Of a DNA stretch of 64,000 nt, positions 8,545 to 18,158 are shown one piece after another. The DNA is taken from the NCBI GenBank assembly GCA_040007095.1, contig JBDTVS010000019.1, positions 1-64,000 on the forward strand, written 5' to 3'. The notes beneath the pieces are model-generated. The model ran no database searches, was not told where the DNA came from, and saw only the letters and a program-made list of their open reading frames with translations. The DNA comes from JBDTVS01 sp040007095 (GTDB lineage: Bacteria > Acidobacteriota > Vicinamibacteria > Vicinamibacterales > CAVVIG01). A program made the translations under genes and the position numbers. Positions within the stretch are counted from its first letter, which is position 1, and every line of letters starts with the position of its first letter.

Positions 8545-11019
8545 TCAGTGAGCGGTCCGCTGCGATATCTCCGAGGCCTTGACGTTGTTCTGGAATGGCG
8601 CGCTCTTGACCACGCCCAGCACGAGCGTTGAGAAGCGATAGTTGCCGCCCGCCGCGTCGCGAACGATCGATCGCACCAGGGGCCTGTCCTGGTGTTCCAC
8701 CCCACGGCCCAGCGCGTAGGTGAGCAGCTTTTCCGCCATGATCCGCACGAACTGCTCCGAATTCTGCGTCAGGACGTCGCGCAGGCTCCCCACGCCGCTG
8801 AGCTTGGTCCCGTTGACGAGCGTCCCGGTGGTGTCGATCGACTGGCCCTCGTCCGTGATCCGCCACGCGCCGATCCCATCGAAGTTCTCGAGCGCGAGCC
8901 CGATTGGCTCGAACAGGCTGTGACAGCTCGCGCACGCAGCGTTCGAGTGATGCTTCTCCATGGTTTCGCGCATGGTCGGCTCCTTGGCATTCCCTGTATT
9001 GTCCTGCACCACGGGCTTGACCTGAGGCACATTCGGCGGCGGAGTCGGAGGACTTACGCCGAGGAAGGTTTCCAGGAACACCTTGCCGCGGGTGACCGGC
9101 GAGGTCCGGGTGGCCTGTGACGTCGTGCTCAAAAAGGCGCCCTTCCCGAGCAGCCCACGCCGCACGTCGAGGTCGGCACCAAGCGTCACGCGCCGGAACC
9201 GGCTGCCGTAGACGTTCGGGATCCCGTAATGGCGGGCCAGGCGCTCGTCGACGAACGTGTAGTCCGCGGTCAGAAAATCCAGGACGCTGCGGTCTTCATG
9301 GACGATGCTGTCGAACAGGAGCTCGACCTCGCGGCGAAACGCGACCCGCAGGTTGTCGTCGAAATCCGGATAGACGCCGGGATTCGGCGAGATGGTGTCC
9401 AGTGCTCGCAGGTTCAACCATTGACCCGCGAAGTTGTCAATCAGCGCCGTCGACTTTGGATCGGCCACCATCCGACGCACCTGCTTCTCGAGCATCGCCG
9501 GCTCGTGCAGGCGTCCTTGCTCGGCAAGGGCGAGGAGTTCGTCGTCCGGTATGCTGCTCCAGAGGAAGAACGACAGCCTGGACGCCAGTGCCAGATCGCT
9601 GATGCGATAGGTCCCGCCGGCCGGCACCGTGGCGGGGGCGACCTCCGGTCGATAGACGAATTCCGGATCGGCGAGCAGGCGACGCAGGGCTTTTTCGATG
9701 CCATCATCGAAGGTGCCGGCGCGTCGGCCCGCGGTATAGAACTCCATGAGCATGTTGACGTCGGCGGAAGTCACCGGCCGACGGAGGGCCCGGCGCGCGA
9801 GCGTGGAGACAATGCGCCGCGCGCATGCGTCCTCAGTGAGACCTGCGGCCGGGCCGCTGCCGTTGGCCTCCGGCGAGTCTCGACGAAGCGCGGAGGGCGA
9901 AGTCGGACGGCAGACGAAGATCTTGCGGCGGCTCGGCGTGTCGGAGGCGCCGCTGGCGTTGAACGGTCCTTCGATTCGCACTTTGCCCACGTGCGGAAAG
10001 AACAGATACCCGGGAATGCCGCCGGTTTCGATCGTCGCGCGCAGAAAGACGTCGTTGATGTTGTTGTCGGGCGCGTAGTTGTTCGCCAGGAACGTGACGC
10101 CGACGTTGTGCCGGCCCGCCTTCACGGGGATGGCGCGTGTGGGCACGCCCGAGCGCGGCGTCCCCCGCATCTCTTTGTCCCAGTCGAATAACTTCACCTG
10201 CTGACCGTCGATCATCACCGCCAGTCGCTCGCCCTGGATCTGGCCAAACGGGTCGTTGGCCTGTCCCATGTTGCCTTCGAAGATCGGCACGATCCTGAAA
10301 ATGTACTCGGCGTCGGCCGGAAATTCGTACTCGATCAGCGTGCCGCCACGTGTGCCGAACGGCAGCCCCTCGACATGGTAATTCTGGGTGGCGTCGTCGC
10401 GGATGTTGAACTCGACCTGGGTGGGCGCGGTATTCGCGCCCATGGCCAGGCGGCTCATCTTGCTCGCCGCCGAGAGATACGCTTCCATCAGCGCCGGCGA
10501 CGTGGTCAATGCGCCCGCAATGTTGTCGAACCCGTGGGTGGAATTATCCGAAGGCAGGATTTTCGTGGGGTCGATCTTCAGCCCGATGAGATCGCGAATG
10601 ACGTTCTGATACTCGGTCCGATTGAGACGGTGAATCCCGGGAGCCGCCAGGCTGGTGACGGCATGGCTGTCCAACTCCTTTTCCATCCAGGTGATGAGCG
10701 CGTCAAGCGCTGGCCGGTCGGGTCGAGGCATTCCGGACGGCGGCATCATCCCGGCGCGCAGCTTCAGCGCCACCTTCTCGCCAATCTCCGCATGCTCTGC
10801 CAACCGCGACAGGTCGAGCTGGTCCAATGCCAGCCCGGCGGTTTTCAGGCGCGCGTTGTGACAGCCGACGCAATATTTGTCGAGCGCCGCGCGCGGCGCG
10901 GCTACGTTCGCGGAAGGAGCCGGGCCGGCGACCGTCCGCTGCGGTTGAGCGCCCTGGCCAGAGACGGCCGCAACCGCCAGAATGGCCAGGACGCCGACGA
11001 CGAGACACCTTTGGGGCAT
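8545..11019 (-). CDS. DUF1592-type (planctomycete) cytochrome c protein
   Basis: An 824-residue protein with a cleavable signal peptide (residues 1-22). A c-type haem motif CVGCH lies at 50-54. The DUF1587, DUF1595, DUF1592, DUF1588 and DUF1585 segments follow in the usual order: HRLNRTEYQNVIRDLIGL near 130, ASRLSFFLWSSIPDDELL near 480, and a CASCH motif near 695. These proteins are periplasmic, and their two CxxCH sites suggest electron transfer; the substrate is not established. The ATG at 11019 has an upstream AAAGGG. It is the first member of the DUF1592-DUF1552-ankyrin trio, with a 144-bp gap before it that may hold a promoter. Confidence 0.9.
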   Translation of the reverse strand: MPQRCLVVGVLAILAVAAVSGQGAQPQRTVAGPAPSANVAAPRAALDKYCVGCHNARLKTAGLALDQLDLSRLAEHAEIGEKVALKLRAGMMPPSGMPRPDRPALDALITWMEKELDSHAVTSLAAPGIHRLNRTEYQNVIRDLIGLKIDPTKILPSDNSTHGFDNIAGALTTSPALMEAYLSAASKMSRLAMGANTAPTQVEFNIRDDATQNYHVEGLPFGTRGGTLIEYEFPADAEYIFRIVPIFEGNMGQANDPFGQIQGERLAVMIDGQQVKLFDWDKEMRGTPRSGVPTRAIPVKAGRHNVGVTFLANNYAPDNNINDVFLRATIETGGIPGYLFFPHVGKVRIEGPFNASGASDTPSRRKIFVCRPTSPSALRRDSPEANGSGPAAGLTEDACARRIVSTLARRALRRPVTSADVNMLMEFYTAGRRAGTFDDGIEKALRRLLADPEFVYRPEVAPATVPAGGTYRISDLALASRLSFFLWSSIPDDELLALAEQGRLHEPAMLEKQVRRMVADPKSTALIDNFAGQWLNLRALDTISPNPGVYPDFDDNLRVAFRREVELLFDSIVHEDRSVLDFLTADYTFVDERLARHYGIPNVYGSRFRRVTLGADLDVRRGLLGKGAFLSTTSQATRTSPVTRGKVFLETFLGVSPPTPPPNVPQVKPVVQDNTGNAKEPTMRETMEKHHSNAACASCHSLFEPIGLALENFDGIGAWRITDEGQSIDTTGTLVNGTKLSGVGSLRDVLTQNSEQFVRIMAEKLLTYALGRGVEHQDRPLVRSIVRDAAGGNYRFSTLVLGVVKSAPFQNNVKASEISQRTAH

Positions 11020-11163
11020 GACCGCCCTTTCTCAACAGGATCGTGGTAGCGACCGATAGATGCCGCAACCGACTGTAGTGCCCCGCCTTGGGGCAGTCAA
11101 TTCGCGTAAATACGGTACGACAAGCAGGTCGTGGGGCGTTTCGCTGCCTCGTGAGATTCCCGA

Positions 11164-12147
11164 TCAGTCGCTCAGCCGCTCCCACGTGATCGTCAGGTGG
11201 GATTCTTCTCCGTCGCTGCTTTTCGTGACCGGCGGCCGCAGAGTCAGTCTCTTCCCCGAAAACTCGAAGAAGCGCTGAAAGTCGCTCCCCACACTCCCAG
11301 GGTTGATCGTGCCGGCGAGGTGGTGGACGACATACTGGTCCGATTCGTGAACCGTGTACGGACCGAAATAGCTCGTGTAGGTCCGATACGCGGCCATCGT
11401 CTCTTCCGGCGTCGGCGACGTGCCTGCGTTGCGCCGGCGGTAAGGCTGCATCATGTGCACCATCACATGTCCTGACGCGGTGTAGACGATGAAGCCCGTC
11501 TGACCGGGACTCGAGGACAATACTTCGCCTTTTGCGTTGCGTCTCTCCATCAGGATCAGTTTCCAGAAGCCGATCAACTTCCGATGCGTCGGCGTCAGAT
11601 TCGGCAGATCGGGCACACGTTCCCAGGTCAGACTCGACTGATTCCCGTTCGCGGCGACAGGCGGTCGCAGCGTCAGCCGATCGCCCGACATCGTGAAGCC
11701 ACGGACCTGATTGCTCCCGGACATCGCCGTGCCGAGCGCGCCGAAGGTCTGATGGGTGACCACGCTGGCGGCTTCGTCGACCGCGAATGACCCCCAGTAC
11801 GACGTGTAGGTGCCCATCGCGGCGCGCGCTTCTTGCGGCGTCGGCTGCCGGCCCGCAAACATCGGCCGGTTGGGTGACATGATCGTGACCCCCATGTAGC
11901 CGGCCGGGTCGTACACGATGTACCCGAGACGGCCCGTCGTGGTGGCGTTCGGCCCCGGCGGCACGATCTGGCCGTTCGCATCGCGAGTGTTCTGGTCGAT
12001 CAGCTTCCAGGTTCCAGCGAATCGCTGGTTCGCCGACCGAACCGCCGCCGGATCCACCACCCGGCCGCCAGCGCCTTGCGCCGAGATGACACTGGTCGCG
12101 ATGAGCGCGCCGATGCACATGAAGGGCGAGAACGCCAAAGCCCGCAT
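11164..12147 (-). CDS. Exported protein with two lipocalin-like domains
   Basis: A 327-residue protein with an N-terminal signal peptide (to about residue 27). Two homologous halves follow, about 40-175 and 180-325. Each contains a GTWKL or GFWKL start, a GxIVY and GYM or GHVMV strand, an AAMGTYTSYWG or AAYRTYTSYFG motif and an RLTLRPPV ending. This fits the Lipocalin_5 family of small beta-barrels, here duplicated. A ligand cannot be predicted. The start is supported by a strong GGGAGGGG Shine-Dalgarno. The gene follows the NHL gene by 35 bp on the same strand. Confidence 0.8.
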   Translation of the reverse strand: MRALAFSPFMCIGALIATSVISAQGAGGRVVDPAAVRSANQRFAGTWKLIDQNTRDANGQIVPPGPNATTTGRLGYIVYDPAGYMGVTIMSPNRPMFAGRQPTPQEARAAMGTYTSYWGSFAVDEAASVVTHQTFGALGTAMSGSNQVRGFTMSGDRLTLRPPVAANGNQSSLTWERVPDLPNLTPTHRKLIGFWKLILMERRNAKGEVLSSSPGQTGFIVYTASGHVMVHMMQPYRRRNAGTSPTPEETMAAYRTYTSYFGPYTVHESDQYVVHHLAGTINPGSVGSDFQRFFEFSGKRLTLRPPVTKSSDGEESHLTITWERLSD

Positions 12148-12182
12148 GACCCCTCCCTGTTTGCGTCGAGTTGCCGTCAGGT

Positions 12183-13490
12183 CTACTTCGCCGACGCCGG
12201 CCAGGGCGTACCCTGATACTGCTTCGTCACCGGCCCGAGGCCTTTGTAGGTGAACTTCTGGATGCGCTTTCCCTCATAGGTCTCGGTCGTATAGATGTTG
12301 CCCCGAGAATCGGTCGCGATATTGTGCACACCGTGCCACTGACCGGGCTGGTGGCCGCCTTCGCCGAACGCCGTCAGGATCTCGAGCGTATCCCGTCGCA
12401 GGATGTGAATGAGCGCGTTCTCGCCGTCAGCGACGTATAGGAATGTCTGCTGCGGATCGCTGGAGAACGCCACGTCCCAGACCGAGCCGGCGTTCATGGT
12501 GTTGGGCAGGATGAGCTTTTCCTTGACGAATTTCCCGTCCTTTGTGAACACCTGCAGTCGATCGCCCTGGCGATCGCAGACATACACCAGGTCGTCCTTG
12601 GAAATGACCACGCAGTGGACGGGGTTGCGGAACTGCTGCTGTGGAGGCGCCGTCGGATCGTGAGCCGCGCCCCGATCGGCCGGCTGGGCCGCGTTCTCGC
12701 GACCGCGGTGCGGGTTCAGCGGGCCTGTCACCGGAGTATCGTCGGGTTTGTTGCCGTACGCGCCCCACACGCGTTTGAATGCGCCGGTATCCGCGTCCAT
12801 CACGACGACGCGGTGATTGACGTAGCCGTCGGACACGTAGGCCTCGTTGGTCTTCGGATCGACGACCACCTTCGTCGGCTGCCCGAAGCTCTCCATGTCC
12901 AGGCTGTTGGCATCGTTGATCCGCCCGCCGCGGCCGCCGCCCCCGCCGGGACGGACGCGTGCGCCCTTCTTCCCGACCTGCATCACGAATTTGCCGTCCA
13001 TCGTGTACTTCAGGATCTGGGCATCGCCTCCACCGCCTCCACCCAACCACACGTTGTTCTTGTGGTCGACGTGGATGCCGTGCTCCTGGTCCATCCATGG
13101 ATCGTTCGGTCCGGGTCCCCAGTGCCGGAGCAGGGCCCCCTTCTGGTCGAACTCCAGGACCGCCGGGGCGGTCGCGCAGCACATCTCGCTGAAGGGCGGT
13201 TTCATTTCCAGACCTTTGAGGGTGTCCGCGTTGTTCCCCCGATGAATCATCCAGACGTGGTCCTGTGCGTCGACCCAGACGCCCACCGCGGCGCCGAGGT
13301 TCCAATGATTCGGCAGCGGCTTTGGCCAGAAAGGGTCGACTTCAAACATCGGGGCCTGCACGGCACCGCGGGTTTGAGCGGCCACCTCCGAGCGGAGCAG
13401 CCGCGGACTCCGTCCGGACCCGAGCGCGATGCCGAACACGAGCAACCCCGCACCGATCGTGACGCCGCGTTTCAAGTGTGAAGGTGTCAT
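12183..13490 (-). CDS. Exported NHL-repeat beta-propeller protein
   Basis: A 435-residue protein with an N-terminal signal or anchor (GLLVFGIALGSG). It then carries FEVDPFWPKPLPNHWNLG and repeated NHL-type blades (DAQDHVWMIHR, DSRGNIYTTETYEGKRIQKF). The fold resembles six-bladed propellers of the peptidyl-alpha-hydroxyglycine lyase class, but enzymatic function is not shown. The ATG at 13490 lies 7 bp after the TonB receptor stop, with GAGAGAG as ribosome site, so the two are probably translationally coupled. A paralogue is at 23221-24486, sharing WPKPLPNxWxLG and the C-terminal blade. A glycine-rich stretch near the middle is likely a surface loop. Confidence 0.85.
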   Translation of the reverse strand: MTPSHLKRGVTIGAGLLVFGIALGSGRSPRLLRSEVAAQTRGAVQAPMFEVDPFWPKPLPNHWNLGAAVGVWVDAQDHVWMIHRGNNADTLKGLEMKPPFSEMCCATAPAVLEFDQKGALLRHWGPGPNDPWMDQEHGIHVDHKNNVWLGGGGGGDAQILKYTMDGKFVMQVGKKGARVRPGGGGGRGGRINDANSLDMESFGQPTKVVVDPKTNEAYVSDGYVNHRVVVMDADTGAFKRVWGAYGNKPDDTPVTGPLNPHRGRENAAQPADRGAAHDPTAPPQQQFRNPVHCVVISKDDLVYVCDRQGDRLQVFTKDGKFVKEKLILPNTMNAGSVWDVAFSSDPQQTFLYVADGENALIHILRRDTLEILTAFGEGGHQPGQWHGVHNIATDSRGNIYTTETYEGKRIQKFTYKGLGPVTKQYQGTPWPASAK

Positions 13491-13497
13491 AACTCTC

Positions 13498-16479
13498 TCA
13501 GAAGTCGAAACTTGCGCTGATCTTCGCGAAGCGGGCCAGGTCGATAGCCGTCGGCACCTGCCAGGTCGCGAAATTGTTGTTGAGCGTCGTGACCGCGTTG
13601 CCATTCAGCATATTGGACATATCGACACTCAGGGCCGTTCGGTATCTGCTGAACTTGAAGATTTTCGAGAAGCGCATGTCGAGCAGGTTCGATCGCTCGC
13701 CGTACAGCGTGCCGGGCTGCACGAGATTCACCGTGACGTTGGCGGCACCGGCCGAGAGCGGACGGCCAAGCGACGGCTGCACCACCGCGTTGGTGGCGAT
13801 GTAGTTCGCCAGAATATTCGGCCCCGGGACACTCCGGAACGTGGCGGAAATCTGGACGTCCACTTTCGGCACGGAGTAGGTGCCGAGGAATTTGACCTGC
13901 GTGAGAAATGCCGTGTCAACGTGGCAGTACAGGGCGCTGGGATTGTCGATCTTCGCGACGATATCGCAGCTGTCCGTCGACGTTCTCCCTGTGCTCATCC
14001 CACCCTGCACCATGGTTCCCTGTCGCAACCGCACGTTCAGCGTGACATCCACACCGTTCCAGTGCTCGATCTGGGTCCCGTAGTTGCCGGCCAGGGTGAA
14101 AAGATTGTTGACCTGTCCCACCTTGTTCGGGTTGAGGTTGTACAGGTCATTCACCGCGTAGCCTCCGCCGCCGGGCAGGCGAGCATCGGCCGGCGCGGTG
14201 ACGCCGTACGGGCTGTAGTCGGACGCGGCCACCAGGAGGTTGTCGGTCGTCGTGAAGTTGCCATACCAGCGGCGGAAGTAGCTGACGTCCACGCCAACCC
14301 GCGGCATCAGTTGGTGCTGAATGCCGGTCTCGAACTCCCAGTCGAACGGCCGCTTGCTCCATCCATGGAGCATCTCCGGATCGGACACCGTGCTGGGGAT
14401 CGGCTGGCCAAACCGCGCGTCGCTGAGGGCCCCGCACTCGCCGTTCGCTGCAGCGTTCAGGAGATCGCACTGCGGGATGTAGTCGTTGTTGACGCCCAGC
14501 CCCGAACGGTCGCTCCAGGATCGGGTCACCAGGTTGGCCATCGCGTTGACCGGATTCCCCAGGTCCGTATAGGAGCTGGTCAAACGTTGAGCAATCACGT
14601 AGCGGCCCAGGTTGACCTTGAGGGCCGTCTTCCCGGTGCCGAACAGGTCGTAGACGGCCCCGAGTCTTGGGGAAATATCGTTCCAGCCCAGGTAATTGTT
14701 TTCCGGAAACGTGACGTTCCGACTGGGTACGAGCACGCCGGGCCCGAGATGCTGCTCAGGGAACCTGATATTCAGATAATCGAAGCGCGCTCCCAGATTG
14801 AGCGTGAGGCGGTTCAGTGTCCACTTATCCTGCGCAAACACCCCGAGCTCTGATGCCAGGTTGTTCACGAAACCGTAGGGCGTCGCGAGTTGGGTGATCA
14901 GGTTCGGGACGCCATTGTTGAAGCGATAGCGGAGGCTGGAGTCGATGTTTTCATAATCGACATGGCGGGTTCCCCACGTATCGAGAAAGCCGACCTTGAA
15001 CGCATGGGCTCCCGTCACGTACGAGAGCGACGCCTGGGCGGAGGCAATCCAGCCTTGCACCCGGATGAACGGCCCCAGGCCGGTCTGGCCCGCGCCGCGA
15101 TAAAGCAGATTCGGGATAATGCCACCCTGCTCGGTCACGGCAATCAGGGACTTGAACACATCAGGGAGTGGCTGCGTAAACTCCAGGCTGCTCCCTCCAG
15201 AGGGGAACCGGTCTTTCCAGCCTTGGATGATGTTGGAGGCGCGCACATCGAGCAGCAACCGGCTGGTGATCGGCGACGTATAGGTGCCGGTCATGAATTC
15301 GTTCTTGGGAAAGTCGTATTTCGTGGCGGACTCGGGGGCGATGGTGGGCGTCAGCTGCTCCCACACCCGATATTGATGCTCGTAAAAACCGGCGACCTTG
15401 TTCCTCGGAGTCAGCTGCCAGGTCACGCGCGTGTTGCCGCTCTGCTGGATAAGAGGAAGCACCGCCGGGTTGCCCAGGTCGGGTTCATAGGTCCACTTCG
15501 TCGGGTCGCCCGCATTCTTGTTGTTCCATAATCCGGCGACGTAGGTTTGCGTCGTCTGCCAGCGCGCGGCCGAGTAGAACCACAGCTTGTCCTTCACGAT
15601 AGGACCGCCGCCGCCGGGGTTCACGTCGTAGACCAGCTTGATGGAATTGGGCGCCCTCAGTCCCCGATCCTGCAGATCCTGGGTGTAGTTGCTGCCCTGG
15701 AACGACGAGTTCACGGCGGTGGCGAAGAAGGATCCTTTGAACACGTTTCCGCCTTCCCGCGGAATCAGGTTCATCTGGACGCCGCCGAACGCCTGATCGG
15801 CGGAGCCCGCCGCGAAGCTGACCGCGACCTCCTGGGTGCTGGTCTGGTCGGGGATGAAGTTGCTGAGCTCGCCGTTGCCGGAGGTGGCGCTGATCGACAT
15901 GCCATCCACCGTCACGCGCTGGTCGCCCAGACGGCCGCCATGGACCGTGAGCGTGCTCAGGTTCAGATTGTTCGTGCCGCCGTAGTCCACGGCCCCGGTC
16001 ATGCCCGGGATCAGCAGGGCGAAATTCGCGTGGTTCCTCCCGGCCGGAATCGAATCGAGGATGTCCTTCCCCAGCACTCGCTGCTGAGTCACGCTTTGGA
16101 CGTCGACAATCGGCGCATCCCCGGTCACCGTCACCGTTTCCTCCACCGCGCCCACGCGCAAGTCAGCATTCACGGTGGCGGTGAACGAACCCGCCAGCTC
16201 GATGCCTTCCCGTTTGAGCGCGTTGAATCCCGGCAGCGTGAACGCCACGCTATACGCGCCGGGACGGAGATCGACGATCTTGTACTGGCCCGTCCCGTCG
16301 GTCACCACCGACCGGACCTTTTCGATCAACGCAGGGCTTGCCGCCTCGACCGTCACCCCGGGCAGCACCGCACCTGACGTATCTCTCACGACACCCGCAA
16401 TGGACGCCTGCGCATACGCCGCCGCCGGGACCACCACGAGGCACGCGATTGCACACAGGATCCTCTTCAAGTCAGCCAT
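13498..16479 (-). CDS. TonB-dependent receptor with N-terminal carboxypeptidase-regulatory domain
   Basis: A 993-residue outer-membrane protein. Residues 1-23 form a signal peptide ending AAAYAQ. Residues 24-105 are a CarboxypepD_reg-like domain (SIAGVVRDTSGAVLPGVTVE). The plug region follows (VTGDAPIVDVQSVTQQRVL) and a long beta-barrel ends in a C-terminal phenylalanine (SASFDF). This is the Oar-like class abundant in Acidobacteria. The family imports or displays large substrates using TonB energy; the substrate here is unknown. The start at 16479 is chosen for its GGAAGGAG ribosome site and signal peptide; a longer frame upstream lacks both. It sits between a Tat amidohydrolase and an NHL protein on the same strand. 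Confidence 0.92.
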   Translation of the reverse strand: MADLKRILCAIACLVVVPAAAYAQASIAGVVRDTSGAVLPGVTVEAASPALIEKVRSVVTDGTGQYKIVDLRPGAYSVAFTLPGFNALKREGIELAGSFTATVNADLRVGAVEETVTVTGDAPIVDVQSVTQQRVLGKDILDSIPAGRNHANFALLIPGMTGAVDYGGTNNLNLSTLTVHGGRLGDQRVTVDGMSISATSGNGELSNFIPDQTSTQEVAVSFAAGSADQAFGGVQMNLIPREGGNVFKGSFFATAVNSSFQGSNYTQDLQDRGLRAPNSIKLVYDVNPGGGGPIVKDKLWFYSAARWQTTQTYVAGLWNNKNAGDPTKWTYEPDLGNPAVLPLIQQSGNTRVTWQLTPRNKVAGFYEHQYRVWEQLTPTIAPESATKYDFPKNEFMTGTYTSPITSRLLLDVRASNIIQGWKDRFPSGGSSLEFTQPLPDVFKSLIAVTEQGGIIPNLLYRGAGQTGLGPFIRVQGWIASAQASLSYVTGAHAFKVGFLDTWGTRHVDYENIDSSLRYRFNNGVPNLITQLATPYGFVNNLASELGVFAQDKWTLNRLTLNLGARFDYLNIRFPEQHLGPGVLVPSRNVTFPENNYLGWNDISPRLGAVYDLFGTGKTALKVNLGRYVIAQRLTSSYTDLGNPVNAMANLVTRSWSDRSGLGVNNDYIPQCDLLNAAANGECGALSDARFGQPIPSTVSDPEMLHGWSKRPFDWEFETGIQHQLMPRVGVDVSYFRRWYGNFTTTDNLLVAASDYSPYGVTAPADARLPGGGGYAVNDLYNLNPNKVGQVNNLFTLAGNYGTQIEHWNGVDVTLNVRLRQGTMVQGGMSTGRTSTDSCDIVAKIDNPSALYCHVDTAFLTQVKFLGTYSVPKVDVQISATFRSVPGPNILANYIATNAVVQPSLGRPLSAGAANVTVNLVQPGTLYGERSNLLDMRFSKIFKFSRYRTALSVDMSNMLNGNAVTTLNNNFATWQVPTAIDLARFAKISASFDF

Positions 16480-16527
16480 ACCGTTCGTCTCCTTCCCCGA
16501 ATTGGTGCAAGAACCGACCTTCCTCGC

Positions 16528-16615
16528 AGGTTGCTGAAAAGCCGGCAACCTGAACGTGGAAGTGAAAACAAAGAACTTTGCGGTGCGAATTCCCGAACCA
16601 GTTCGCAGGTCTTCT
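16528..16615 (+). repeat. Hairpin-bearing intergenic repeat, copy 2
   Basis: An imperfect inverted repeat, CAGGTTGCTG / CGGCAACCTG with a short A-rich loop (about 16528-16553), is followed by sequence colinear with the copy at 7060-7172. Here it lies between the amidohydrolase stop and the TonB receptor start, in the opposite orientation to both genes. The two copies differ by substitutions and small indels, so they are old relatives rather than a recent duplication. Confidence 0.6.
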
Positions 16616-16667
16616 GCGTTGCACACTTGTCAATGTTCGGCGTGGGCCGCGCGTTTGCGGCCGCTTG

Positions 16668-17972
16668 CTAGATCTTCCGGCCAGCGTGCGCGACGTCGTG
16701 CAGGGCCGGATCGATCTTCGTGAGCGTCCCGCCATGCACCGCGGCGACCGGCACGAACTTCTGGCGGGCGGTGCGTTTCTCATTCCGTTGATCGATGAGC
16801 TCGAAGCTGCCTTGCTGCAGATCGATCACCGTCACGTCGGCGGTCACGCCCGGTTCCAGCGTGCCAACCTTTTCCGGGAATTTGAAAACCTTGGTCGGTG
16901 TGAGCGTGACGCGCTCGATGACCTGCTCGACGGTGAGGCCGAGGTGCAGGAATTGCGTCATGACCCAGGGAAGGAGCTGACCGTTCGGCGTCTGCGGCGT
17001 CTGGGCGCCGATATCGGTCGAGATCAAATCGGGGGACCAACCCTGACTGAATGCTTTCTCGGAGTTCTCCCAGAGGTGATGAGAACTGCCGGTTTGAGCA
17101 TCGGTCAAGACCCCTCGATCCTTGAGCGCGAGAATCTGTGGCAGTACGGCACCCGGCGCACCGCCAAACATGTTGGGCATTCTCGGCGACGGCGGGGTGA
17201 AGGGATGCGTGAGGATGTCGCCCCGTTTCAACATCGCCAGCAAATCCGGTTCATTCGACCAATGCATCATGATCGGCAGGCCCGTGGCATCGGCGGCTTC
17301 CCGGGCTTTCTTCAACACTTCCATGTCATGCGCCAGCTCGTCATGAATGCCGTTGATGCGCACTTTGATTGCGAGGATCCGATCGCGATGCTGGTTGATG
17401 ACCCGAACGGCCGCGGCGGGATTAATCAGCGACATGTTGAGATACAGCTCGTTGCCGTAATTCCCGATGATCGAGACGTTCAACATCGCGTAGATGCGAA
17501 GCGGCGACGTGTCGATGACGTACTTGCGAAAGCCGAGGAAGGTGTTGGCGCCGGCAGATCCCGCGTCGATGGCCGTGGTGACGCCCGCAGGAAATCCGAC
17601 CGCTTCCGGATCGACCGTGATGGTATTGCCGTACTTGTAAAGGTGCGCGTGCACATTGATCAGCCCGGGGGTCACCAGCTTGCCGCGGGCATCGAAGACG
17701 TCGCGCGCCTGGCCGGCTGGAATGTTCGCCGCGACGGCGGCAATTTTTCCGTTCGCGATGGCCACATCCCGCTCGGCAGAGAGATTCTGGGAGGCGTCGA
17801 TGACGCGGCCGCCCTTGATCAGCAGATCGTAGGACGCCGCCGCCTGGCCGGCCGGCGGCGTTGCCGCGGCCAGATCGGCACCGATGCGAATCGTGAGAGG
17901 GCCGAGTTTCGGCAGGGCAACCGCAGCGGCCCCGAGCGTGCCCAGAAAAGCGCGGCGACTCGATCGCGACAT
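16668..17972 (-). CDS. Tat-exported amidohydrolase (deacetylase/dihydroorotase-like)
   Basis: A 434-residue metal-dependent hydrolase. The N-terminus SRSSRRAFLGTLGAAA is a twin-arginine signal. The amidohydrolase core shows DLLIKGGRVIDA, then NVHAHLY with metal-ligand His108 and His110, the IKVRING strand (candidate carbamylated lysine), MMHWS and LTHPF histidines, and STDIG with the final aspartate. The C-terminus has the usual GTLEPGVTADVTVIDL composite-domain segment. These residues support a working active site, but the amide or ester substrate is unknown. The ATG at 17972 follows GGTGGAGG; a GTG four codons upstream is less likely. A divergent gene starts at 18159, so 17973-18158 should contain two promoters. 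Confidence 0.88.
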   Translation of the reverse strand: MSRSSRRAFLGTLGAAAVALPKLGPLTIRIGADLAAATPPAGQAAASYDLLIKGGRVIDASQNLSAERDVAIANGKIAAVAANIPAGQARDVFDARGKLVTPGLINVHAHLYKYGNTITVDPEAVGFPAGVTTAIDAGSAGANTFLGFRKYVIDTSPLRIYAMLNVSIIGNYGNELYLNMSLINPAAAVRVINQHRDRILAIKVRINGIHDELAHDMEVLKKAREAADATGLPIMMHWSNEPDLLAMLKRGDILTHPFTPPSPRMPNMFGGAPGAVLPQILALKDRGVLTDAQTGSSHHLWENSEKAFSQGWSPDLISTDIGAQTPQTPNGQLLPWVMTQFLHLGLTVEQVIERVTLTPTKVFKFPEKVGTLEPGVTADVTVIDLQQGSFELIDQRNEKRTARQKFVPVAAVHGGTLTKIDPALHDVAHAGRKI

Positions 17973-18158
17973 GTCAGCCTCCACCCATCCACGCGCACAA
18001 AGGTTGTGGCGGTCTTCAAATCAAAGGGAACGAGGGGCGAATTCTATCTGCGGGGGCAGAGAGGTCAATCCCGTAAACAGGTGGTACGCCGGCCGTGAGC
18101 GCGCGGATGCGTATTCCCTTGCCCGGGGCCGTGGCGACTCGTAATATTCCGGCGGAGA

